A stretch of DNA of 11,832 bases from the NCBI GenBank assembly GCA_031265015.1, contig JAISDG010000053.1, forward strand, positions 1-11,832, in the 5' to 3' direction. Origin of the DNA: Spirochaetaceae bacterium. GTDB taxonomy: Bacteria > Spirochaetota > Spirochaetia > Treponematales > Breznakiellaceae. The notes beneath the pieces were generated by a model. That model searched no databases, was not told the origin of the DNA, and saw nothing but the letters and a program-made list of their open reading frames with translations. Positions 1 through 5,448 of this stretch are shown in pieces; the first letter of the stretch is position 1, and each line of letters starts with the position of its first letter. The position numbers and the translations under genes are program-made.

Positions 1-104
1 CCTTCAGCGTCGCCTTTGCCCACTACGCGCCCATTTCGGGCCGCATTGCCGACGAGGTGATCAAGGCCAGGGAGCATTTCAAGATTACCGAAACCGAGGA
101 ATAG
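1..104 (+). CDS. C-terminal end of an unidentified protein (partial, 5' truncated)
   Basis: An open frame enters from the left edge and ends at a TAG at 102-104. The visible tail of about 33 residues (reading in at base 3) ends in an acidic, helical stretch (IKAREHFKITETEE). The codon use is GC-rich like the rest of the window, and a strong intrinsic terminator follows 13 nt after the stop, so this is a genuine gene end. I do not recognise the family from this short tail and assign no function. Confidence 0.65.
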   Translation, partial: FSVAFAHYAPISGRIADEVIKAREHFKITETEE

Positions 105-117
105 TGCCAAGAATCGT

Positions 118-169
118 GGTAAAGCCCAAGGCGAAACCCTGGGTTTCGCCCGGCTTTACCGCGATTTTT
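118..169 (+). terminator. Intrinsic terminator of the upstream gene
   Basis: A 9-bp outer stem (GGTAAAGCC at 118-126 with GGCTTTACC at 152-160) is stacked on an inner stem (130-138 with 142-150, tight loop at 139-141), with a small internal loop between them. Four bases later comes a T5 run (165-169). This is a strong rho-independent terminator, 13 nt past the stop of the upstream gene. It separates that gene from the ATP synthase unit. Confidence 0.85.
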
Positions 170-245
170 GGGCTTGAAGTTCGCCTGCGGCGGGCTCCAC
201 CCGGCCACTGTAGCGGCTTGGCACTGGACACAGCGGCCTGGTACC

Positions 246-274
246 TTGAGCCATATACCCCGGTGTGATATACT
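246..274 (+). promoter_or_regulatory. Sigma-70-type promoter for the RsbRD-like gene and probably the atp operon
   Basis: The -35 is TTGAGC (246-251), followed by a 17-nt spacer and the -10 TATACT (269-274, 5 of 6 matches). A TG one base upstream of the -10 (266-267) gives an extended -10. The predicted transcription start is near 281-283, only 3-5 nt before the ATG at 286. It is the only good promoter I see ahead of the atp cistrons, lies just after a strong terminator, and so probably drives the whole cluster. Confidence 0.65.
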
Positions 275-285
275 GATCCGCAATT

Positions 286-798
286 ATGGTGGACAGAGTA
301 CTTATCGATACATTGAACCTCCAGGCCGGGGATTTTGCCCTGCGCTGGAAAAATCTTATCCGGAAGGCTCCCCAGCTCAAGCACTACAACGAAATGGAAG
401 ACCGGGCTCTCATAGACGCGGACACCCCCTTTTATCCGCTGCTGGCCCGGACCCTGGACAGGGGCCTGGACAAGGCGCTGGTGGGCGACTTTTTTGTCAA
501 TCTCGGCAAAGACCGCATGCAGGCGGGTTTTCCCGTTTCCGAGGTGATCTATGCGGTAAACCTGGCGGAACAGGTGGTAATAAGCTACCTGATGACCGAC
601 TTTGTCCTGGATTCCACGGTCAGGATGTATGAAGCCATGGGGGTGGTGAACCGGGTGGCGGAATTTTTTATTCTGGGCTGTTTCTATATTACCAAAGGGT
701 TCCTCGAGGTAACCTACACTACCATGAAAAAAAAGGACGCCGTTTCGGAAGAATTTCTAAAAAAGTATTTTAAGGATGACTTCTTTTTTAAGCAGTAA
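286..798 (+). CDS. RsbRD N-terminal-like sensor-domain protein (stressosome type), first gene ahead of the atp cistrons
   Basis: This is a 170-residue soluble protein with no signal peptide. The pattern is a Trp in an early helix (W21), then a helix carrying a G-x-x-R-x-x-x-G motif (GKDRMQAG, about residues 74-81), then a long hydrophobic helical stretch. It resembles the globin-like N-terminal domain of RsbR/RsbRD stressosome proteins. The C-terminal STAS domain of those proteins is absent, so if the match is right this is a stand-alone sensor domain. The C terminus is basic and aromatic (ends FKDDFFFKQ). It ends 24 nt before the proposed atpB start with no terminator between, so it is probably co-transcribed with the ATP synthase. 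No Shine-Dalgarno precedes the ATG, and the predicted transcript start is only a few bases upstream, suggesting near-leaderless translation. Known: such domains sense stress or light and feed phosphorylation switches. Inferred: a link to ATP synthase expression or activity. The family call is from memory and moderate. Confidence 0.6.
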   Translation: MVDRVLIDTLNLQAGDFALRWKNLIRKAPQLKHYNEMEDRALIDADTPFYPLLARTLDRGLDKALVGDFFVNLGKDRMQAGFPVSEVIYAVNLAEQVVISYLMTDFVLDSTVRMYEAMGVVNRVAEFFILGCFYITKGFLEVTYTTMKKKDAVSEEFLKKYFKDDFFFKQ

Positions 799-810
799 TA
801 TTTTTGAAAC

Positions 811-825
811 AGGAGAAAATTTCTG
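811..825 (+). promoter_or_regulatory. Shine-Dalgarno and CTG start that set the atpB N terminus
   Basis: AGGAG (811-815) is followed by 7 nt and an in-frame CTG (823-825). No ATG, GTG or TTG exists in this frame between the upstream stop (805-807) and GTG 874. Starting at 874 would remove the residues that normally precede the conserved P-I-T-E-T segment and would leave no Shine-Dalgarno at the right distance. CTG 823 is therefore the best-supported start; CTG 832 is a poorer alternative. Confidence 0.55.
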
Positions 826-1548
826 GAAGCGCTGGAAATCAAAACGGTTTTTACGATAACCCTCTTTGGCTCCGTGATCCCCATAACCGAGACAGTGATC
901 GTTTCCTGGGTGGTCATGGGTATTATTATCGCCGCCGCGTTTTTGGCTACCCGTAATCTGCAAAAGGTTCCCCGGGGCGTCCAAACCCTGGTGGAAACCG
1001 CGGTGGAATTCCTCAATAATTTCTGCAAAAACCAGTTCGGCTCCTGGGCAAAATATTTTTCCTCCTACATCGGAACCCTCTTTCTGTTTCTGGTAACGGC
1101 GAACATTATCGGCGTCCTTTCCCCGGTGGAAGTAAGCTGTTTCGGTTTTCATTTTGAACCGCCCTTTATCATTAAGCCCCCCACCAGGGACATCAATGTT
1201 ACCGCAGCCCTGGCCCTGGTTACCATGGGCATGGTGTTCTTCTGCGGCATTGGGAAACGGGGTATCGGCGGCTGGGCAAAACATCTGCTCCATCCCATGC
1301 CGGTGATGCTGCCCTTTAACATTATGGATTACGGTACCCGGCTCCTGTCCCTGAGCCTCCGGCTTTTCGGCAATATTCTGGGCGGTTTTGTGCTGATGCG
1401 GATGATCGAGTCGATCCTGCCCCTGGCGCTGCCCATGATTTTTTCGCTCTACTTTGATTTTTTCGACGGCCTTGTTCAGGCGTCGATCTTTGTTTTTTTG
1501 ACCTGCATGTATTTGTCCGAAGCGGTTACCGTGGAGGAACATGAATAG
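823..1548 (+). CDS. atpB: ATP synthase F0 subunit a
   Basis: This membrane stator subunit forms the ion half-channels beside the c-ring. The protein is about 241 residues from the CTG start (224 if read from GTG 874). Family signatures are the N-terminal PITETVIVSW segment leading into helix 1, then the membrane helix around TLFLFLVTANIIGVL. Next is the central helix with the essential stator arginine in SLRLFGNILGG (R180 from the CTG start), the residue that faces the c-ring carboxylate. The last helix is FDGLVQASIFVFLTCMYLSEAV. Several hydrophobic membrane segments are visible. It is the first ATP synthase cistron; atpI, often found ahead of it, is not present. The downstream gap to atpE is unusually long (128 nt) and carries the hairpin array. 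The identity is certain; only the exact start is open, because the best candidate is a rare CTG. Confidence 0.95.
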   Translation: MEALEIKTVFTITLFGSVIPITETVIVSWVVMGIIIAAAFLATRNLQKVPRGVQTLVETAVEFLNNFCKNQFGSWAKYFSSYIGTLFLFLVTANIIGVLSPVEVSCFGFHFEPPFIIKPPTRDINVTAALALVTMGMVFFCGIGKRGIGGWAKHLLHPMPVMLPFNIMDYGTRLLSLSLRLFGNILGGFVLMRMIESILPLALPMIFSLYFDFFDGLVQASIFVFLTCMYLSEAVTVEEHE

Positions 1549-1558
1549 CTGAAGCTTT

Positions 1559-1620
1559 GCTGAGCGGCTCAGCTCCGCTGAGCAAATCAGCTCCGCTGAG
1601 CGGATCAGTTTTTGCTGATC
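1559..1620 (+). repeat. 18-bp tandem repeat of nested palindromes between atpB and atpE
   Basis: GCTGAGC/GCTGATC recurs at 1559, 1577, 1595 and 1614, a spacing of 18, 18 and 19. The unit is close to GCTGAGCRRMTCAGCTCC. Units 1 and 2 differ at only two positions and unit 3 decays in its second half. Each unit is itself an inverted repeat, so the RNA can fold in register or out of register. The best hairpin pairs 1567-1573 with 1577-1583 (7 bp, 3-nt loop); a second pairs 1587-1591 with 1595-1599. It fills the only long gap in the operon and sits directly upstream of the c-subunit gene, which must be made in excess. A role in mRNA processing, stability or translation control is an inference. Confidence 0.8.
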
Positions 1621-1629
1621 GTATTTTTT
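1603..1629 (+). terminator. Weak terminator- or attenuator-like hairpin before atpE
   Basis: GATCAG (1603-1608) pairs with CTGATC (1615-1620) around a T-rich 6-nt loop, and a T6 run follows at 1624-1629, with another T5 at 1632-1636. The 6-bp stem is weak for a full terminator. Because atpE to atpC lie downstream and must be transcribed, it would at most act as a leaky attenuator or a 3'-end stabiliser for an atpB transcript. Confidence 0.35.
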
Positions 1630-1664
1630 GATTTTTGGAGGGCCTCCGGTTCTCCTATTTTTAA

Positions 1665-1671
1665 AGAGGAG
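1665..1671 (+). promoter_or_regulatory. Strong Shine-Dalgarno of atpE
   Basis: AGAGGAG lies 5 nt before the ATG at 1677, within an A/T-rich stretch that should be unstructured. It is among the best ribosome binding sites in the window, fitting the need for many c subunits per complex. Confidence 0.75.
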
Positions 1672-1676
1672 TTTGT

Positions 1677-1907
1677 ATGGATTTTACCATGTTCGCCGCC
1701 ATCGGAGCGGGTATCGCCGTGATGGCCTGTATCGGAGCGGGAATCGGCATAGGCATCGCAACCTCGGGGCTTGTGCAAAGCATAGCCCGCCAGCCGGAAG
1801 CGGCGGGAAAACTTATCCCCTGGTTTTTTGTGGGCGCGGCCCTGGCGGAATCAACCGCCATCTACGGCCTGGTTGTTTCCATCCTGCTGATAACCAGAAT
1901 CGGATAG
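1677..1907 (+). CDS. atpE: ATP synthase F0 subunit c (rotor ring proteolipid)
   Basis: This 76-residue, two-helix hairpin has a Gly-rich helix 1 (GAGIGIGIATSG), the conserved polar loop ARQPEA (37-42), and helix 2 with the ion-carrying carboxylate E58 in LAESTAIYGLVV. S59, T60 and Y63 match the helix-2 ion-site residues of the Na+ ring of Ilyobacter tartaricus (E65, S66, T67, Y70). The position equivalent to its helix-1 Gln32 is I25 here, as in E. coli. The ion-site set is therefore mixed and the coupling ion cannot be called. The length is slightly short of the usual 79-90 residues, with a minimal N terminus. It starts after a strong Shine-Dalgarno and ends 3 nt before atpF. Confidence 0.97.
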   Translation: MDFTMFAAIGAGIAVMACIGAGIGIGIATSGLVQSIARQPEAAGKLIPWFFVGAALAESTAIYGLVVSILLITRIG

Positions 1908-1910
1908 GGT

Positions 1911-2414
1911 ATGCTTGATTTTTCCGTCACCTTTGTCATTACCCTTATCAACCTGGTCATTCTGTTTCTGATCCTGCGGAAGCTGCTGTTCAAGCCGGTG
2001 ACCAAACTGATGGAAGACCGGACCCGGCGGATCAACGACAACATTGTTCAGGCGGAAAAGGACAGGCAGAGCGCCCGGCAGCTTCAGGAACAGTTTGAAA
2101 GCCGGCTTGGTACGGCGGAAACCGAGGCGGAGGCGATTATCCGTGCCGCCCGGGAACAGGCCGAGGCGGAGACCGGGCGGATCACCGCCGGGGCAAAGGC
2201 CGAAGCGGAACGGATCATCGCCGCGGCCCGGTCCCGGATGGAAACCGAACGGCTTGCGGCCGCCGCGGTTTTCAGGGCCGAAGCCGCGGCCCTGGTGGTG
2301 AATGCCGCGGGCCGCCTTTTGAAGCGGGAACTGGCCGGGGCGGAACAGCTGCGGTATGCCGCGGAAGTTCTGGAACAGAGCTGGGCCGCGGCGGAGAGCC
2401 ATGTTTCGCGCTGA
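1911..2414 (+). CDS. atpF: ATP synthase F0 subunit b (peripheral stalk)
   Basis: This 167-residue protein has one N-terminal membrane helix (about residues 4-23, TFVITLINLVILFLILRKLL). The conserved junction KPVTKLMEDR follows, then a long Ala/Glu/Arg-rich coiled coil through most of the rest (many EAEA, AKAEAER repeats). It dimerises and links subunit a in the membrane to delta/alpha at the top of F1. Its ribosome binding site overlaps the atpE stop (GGATAGGGT before the ATG). The last 14 nt overlap the start of atpH, implying translational coupling. No soluble second b-type (b') gene is seen. Confidence 0.95.
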   Translation: MLDFSVTFVITLINLVILFLILRKLLFKPVTKLMEDRTRRINDNIVQAEKDRQSARQLQEQFESRLGTAETEAEAIIRAAREQAEAETGRITAGAKAEAERIIAAARSRMETERLAAAAVFRAEAAALVVNAAGRLLKRELAGAEQLRYAAEVLEQSWAAAESHVSR

Positions 2415-2982
2415 ACCCTGGGCGGAAGCGTTTACCGGAACCGCCGCCCTTTCTCCGGAAGACCCGGAGGAAGGGCTTTCCCTGACGGCGGAGGCGCTTG
2501 AGTATCTCCGCCTTTTCTGCCGTTTCGCCCTGCTGCTGCCGGGGGATCTTTCCGGCTGCGGGGACGCGGGCAGAATGGACGCGTCGATACAAAGGGCCCT
2601 GGAAAAGCAAAGCTGTTCCGGCCCGGCGGCCGATACGGCCCGGCGCTTTATCCTGCTCATGATACGGAGGGGCTGTTTTCATCAGCATAAACGGATCATC
2701 CTGGAAATAGAAAAGATCATCTACCGGCGGAAGGGCCTTAAAGAAGTTATTGTAGAAACCGCCGTTGACCCCGGCGAACAACTCTTGTCCGCGGCCCGAA
2801 AAAAGGCGGCGCTCCTGACCGGGGCCCGGGAAATAAAAACAACGATCCGGATTATCCCCAGCCTGATTGGGGGGGTGCGGCTCCGGATAGGAAGCGTGCT
2901 TTTTGACGGAAGTATCAAGGGGCAGTTAAAAAAAATGGCCGCGGATCTAAGCGCCGCGGATCTGTCCGGCCTGGAGGCATAA
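2401..2982 (+). CDS. atpH: ATP synthase F1 subunit delta
   Basis: This 193-residue subunit holds the b dimer to the top of the alpha3beta3 head. The C-terminal signature is clear: IIPSLIGGVRLRIG..LFDGSIKGQLKKM, matching the family pattern of a 'dp.liGGv...gd.v.D.S....L' motif. The N-terminal helical domain is divergent, with several Cys and Gly (LLPGDLSGCGDAG) and no obvious YA-x-ALF motif. I place the start at ATG 2401, with GGAGAG at 2393-2398 and overlap with the atpF end. An in-frame ATG at 2356 would add 15 basic residues encoded entirely inside atpF and is less likely. It ends exactly against the atpA ATG. Confidence 0.88.
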   Translation: MFRAEPWAEAFTGTAALSPEDPEEGLSLTAEALEYLRLFCRFALLLPGDLSGCGDAGRMDASIQRALEKQSCSGPAADTARRFILLMIRRGCFHQHKRIILEIEKIIYRRKGLKEVIVETAVDPGEQLLSAARKKAALLTGAREIKTTIRIIPSLIGGVRLRIGSVLFDGSIKGQLKKMAADLSAADLSGLEA

Positions 2983-4476
2983 ATGGCTCAATTTGACGAT
3001 CTTTCCAAAGTCCTCAAGGAAGAGATACAGCGCTGGGACGGTAAAGCCGCTTCCGATTCGGTGGGTTTTGTTACCCAGGTAGGGGATTCGGTGGCTACCA
3101 TCTACGGACTGGACGGGGCGATCTACGGCGAACTGGTAGAATTTTCTTCCGGCGCGGAGGGAATCGTTCTTAACCTGGAAGAAAACGGGGTGGGGTGCGT
3201 GCTCTTTTCCGGGGAAAACCTGGTCAGGGACGGCGAAGAGGTCCGGGGGACGGGAAAGGTTGTTTCGGTGCCCTCCGGTCCCGGACTCCTGGGCCGGGTA
3301 GTGAACCCCCTGGGCGAGGCCATCGACGGGAAGGGACCTCTGGAGGCCGCCGAATACCTCCCCGTGGAATCGCCGGCTCCGCCGGTAATTGAACGGGGGG
3401 CGGTGGATACGCCCCTTCAAACGGGGACCCTGTCGGTGGACGCGATGATCCCCATAGGCAGAGGCCAGCGGGAACTTATTATCGGCGACCGCCAGACCGG
3501 CAAAACCGCCCTGGCGGTGGACGCGATCATCAACCAAAAGGGAAAAGGGGTATACTGCGTATACTGCGGCATCGGCCAGAAGTCGTCATCGGTGGCGGCG
3601 ATTATCCGGAACATGGAAAAGTACGGCGCCATGGAGTATACCTTTGTGGTCCTGGCCTCCGCCTCCGATTCCGCCGCGCTCCAGTATTTGGCGCCCTATT
3701 CGGCCTGCGCCATGGCGGAGCATTTTATGCGCGCCGGCCGGGATGTGCTGGTTGTCTACGACGATCTTTCCAAACACGCCGTCGCCTACAGGACCATCAG
3801 CCTTTTGCTGCGCAGGCCTCCGGGACGGGAAGCGTTCCCCGGTGACGTGTTCTACCTCCACTCGAGGCTTCTGGAACGGGCGGCCAGGCTTTCTTCCGAA
3901 GGCTCCATTACCGCCATACCGATCGTGGAAACCCAGGGAGGGGATATTTCGTCCTATATTCCCACCAACGTGATCTCGATCACCGACGGCCAGATTTTTC
4001 TTGATTCGGAACTCTTTAATTCCGGTTTTCGTCCCGCGGTGGATGTGGGTCTTTCCGTCAGCCGGGTGGGAGGCACGGCCCAATCCAGGGCGATTCGTAA
4101 AGTATCGGGCCGGCTCCGGCTGGATTTGGCCCAGTACCGGGAAATGGCGGCCTTTGCCCAGTTTGGCAGCGACCTGGACAAGGCTACCCAGGACAAGCTG
4201 GCCCAGGGGGAACGGCTTATGGAGGTCCTCAAACAAAGCCAGTTTTCTCCCCTGTCCATGGAAGAGGAAACGGCGGCCCTCTTTACCGCCGTGTCGGGCT
4301 GCCTTATCGACGTGCCGGTACCCCAGGTCCGTTCCTTTATCCGGGGACTTTTGGAGTACCTGAAGATGAAGTACGCCGGGATTCTCGCCGCCATCGCCGA
4401 AACCGGGATCATCACGGCGGAACTGGAACAGGGGCTGACCGAAGCTATCGAAGCCTATAAACAGGTAAAACGGTAG
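2983..4476 (+). CDS. atpA: ATP synthase F1 subunit alpha
   Basis: This 497-residue non-catalytic nucleotide-binding subunit of the alpha3beta3 hexamer is near the usual length. The beta-barrel N domain includes VGDSVATIYGLDGAIYGE. Walker A is GDRQTGKT (168-175), and the Walker B region is DVLVVYDDLSKHAVAYR (254-270). SVSRVGGTAQ carries the arginine finger R361, which reaches the neighbouring catalytic beta site. The C-terminal helical domain closes with LKQSQFSPLSMEEE. GGAGG (2973-2977) inside the end of atpH is its ribosome binding site, and the atpH stop abuts the ATG. All functional residues I can check are present. Confidence 0.98.
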   Translation: MAQFDDLSKVLKEEIQRWDGKAASDSVGFVTQVGDSVATIYGLDGAIYGELVEFSSGAEGIVLNLEENGVGCVLFSGENLVRDGEEVRGTGKVVSVPSGPGLLGRVVNPLGEAIDGKGPLEAAEYLPVESPAPPVIERGAVDTPLQTGTLSVDAMIPIGRGQRELIIGDRQTGKTALAVDAIINQKGKGVYCVYCGIGQKSSSVAAIIRNMEKYGAMEYTFVVLASASDSAALQYLAPYSACAMAEHFMRAGRDVLVVYDDLSKHAVAYRTISLLLRRPPGREAFPGDVFYLHSRLLERAARLSSEGSITAIPIVETQGGDISSYIPTNVISITDGQIFLDSELFNSGFRPAVDVGLSVSRVGGTAQSRAIRKVSGRLRLDLAQYREMAAFAQFGSDLDKATQDKLAQGERLMEVLKQSQFSPLSMEEETAALFTAVSGCLIDVPVPQVRSFIRGLLEYLKMKYAGILAAIAETGIITAELEQGLTEAIEAYKQVKR

Positions 4477-4480
4477 AATT

Positions 4481-5404
4481 ATGGCGAATCTGCGGGACGT
4501 ACGGCTCAGGATGAAGGCCATAGGCCAGACCCTCCAGGTGACCAAGGCCATGAATCTGATCTCAACCTCCAAGCTCCGGAAGGGACGGCGTGTGCGGGAA
4601 GACACGGAGCCTTTTTTTACCCGGATACAGAAAACCATGTGCGATATCCTGGCGGGAGCGGACGGAGTGGAAAGCCGTTTTTTCGGAACCGGCCTTCCTT
4701 CCCCCGGCTCTGCGGGCGCGCAGAGCCGGGAATCCGCGCCGGGAAAGCGAAGCGCGATCCTCGCGGTTACCAGCGACAAGGGCCTGGCCGGGGGCTACAA
4801 CGCCAATGTTTTCCGGGAGGTAAACCGGCTCTGCGGGGAACTTCCCAATCCGGTACTGATCCTGATCGGCGCCATTGGGTACCGGTATTTTATCCATTCG
4901 CCCCATCTGATTCTGGAAAATTTTTCCTTCCGGTCCGCCCTTCCCACCACGGAAGACGCCAAGGAGATCTCCGACTTTATCATCTCCCAGTACCTTTGGG
5001 GGATGTTTGACGAAGTTTACATGGTATATACCCATATGTACAGCGCGGTCAAGCTTCTCCCCGAAGTCCGCCACGTCCTTCCCTTAAGCGCGGCAGGGCT
5101 CCAGGAAGAAATCGCCAAATACGGCTGGGAAAAACGGGTAGAACTGCGCTTCGAATACTTCCCTTCGGAAGAGGAGGTATTCGACGCCCTGGTGCCCCTG
5201 TATATCAAGGGGATCATCTATGGCTGTCTGATAGAAAGCTATGCCAGCGAACAGAGCGCCCGGATGTCCGCCATGGACGAGGCCAGCAAAAGCGCGGAAG
5301 AAATGCTTGGTTCCCTGCGCTTAAGCTACAACCGGGCCCGGCAGGCGGGGATAACCCAGGAAATGACCGAGATTGTCGGCGGCAGCGCCGCGTTGAGTGA
5401 ATAG
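4481..5404 (+). CDS. atpG: ATP synthase F1 subunit gamma (central shaft)
   Basis: This 307-residue rotor shaft has its N-terminal helix as MANLRDVRLRMKAIGQTLQVTKAMNLIS and its C-terminal helix ending in LSYNRARQAGITQEMTEIVGGSAA, both strongly family-like. The conserved core is TSDKGLAGGYN (98-107), where many homologues have a Cys in GLCGG. It is about 20 residues longer than E. coli gamma. By hand alignment roughly 15 of these lie in one Gly/Ser/Pro-rich loop at about 70-89, between the first helix and the first core strand. That loop contains a perfect DNA palindrome (4703-4730). It begins 5 nt after the end of atpA with only a weak GGTAG ahead of it, consistent with coupling to atpA translation. 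Confidence 0.96.
   Translation: MANLRDVRLRMKAIGQTLQVTKAMNLISTSKLRKGRRVREDTEPFFTRIQKTMCDILAGADGVESRFFGTGLPSPGSAGAQSRESAPGKRSAILAVTSDKGLAGGYNANVFREVNRLCGELPNPVLILIGAIGYRYFIHSPHLILENFSFRSALPTTEDAKEISDFIISQYLWGMFDEVYMVYTHMYSAVKLLPEVRHVLPLSAAGLQEEIAKYGWEKRVELRFEYFPSEEEVFDALVPLYIKGIIYGCLIESYASEQSARMSAMDEASKSAEEMLGSLRLSYNRARQAGITQEMTEIVGGSAALSE
4703..4730 (+). repeat. Perfect 12-bp palindrome inside atpG
   Basis: Bases 4703-4714 are the exact reverse complement of 4719-4730, with a 4-nt GGCG loop. The GC-rich stem would form a very stable RNA or DNA hairpin. It encodes P75 to R83 of gamma, inside the loop that looks longer than in E. coli. No T run follows, so it is not a terminator. It may be the relic of a small inserted palindromic element. 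Confidence 0.8.
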
Positions 5405-5437
5405 GCGGTAAATGAGTGAATGGGGAGAAGGGTGAAC

Positions 5438-5443
5438 AGGAGG
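5438..5443 (+). promoter_or_regulatory. Shine-Dalgarno that fixes the atpD start
   Basis: AGGAGG ends 5 nt before ATG 5449. An in-frame GTG at 5416 would add 11 charged residues (NGEKGEQEAA) absent from ordinary beta subunits and would place this site inside the gene, so 5449 is chosen. Confidence 0.85.
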
Positions 5444-5448
5444 CGGCA

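Noticed and set aside
218..234. Possible sigma-54 promoter (TTGGCAC followed by a GC-containing element)
   Set aside because: The spacing between GG and GC is 11 nt where 10 is needed, and the -12 element does not match TTGC. The sigma-70-type promoter just downstream is much better.
168..632. Long plus-strand open frame of 154 codons overlapping the terminator and the RsbRD-like gene
   Set aside because: It starts inside a strong terminator, its product is Arg/Gly/Pro-rich with no family look, and it overlaps the better-supported gene at 286. It is a shadow frame of GC-rich DNA.
796..801. TAATAT as a possible internal -10 just before atpB
   Set aside because: No -35-like hexamer stands 16-18 nt upstream (AGGATG there). 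The gap is more simply explained by read-through from the promoter at 246-274.
2938..2964. Direct repeat GCCGCGGATCT at the end of atpH
   Set aside because: It encodes AADLSAADLS, a simple heptad-like duplication at a variable C terminus. It is too short to support more than chance or slippage.
5412..5435. Seven-codon ATG open frame (MSEWGEG) between atpG and atpD
   Set aside because: It has no ribosome binding site of its own and no pattern of a leader peptide. It is most likely chance.
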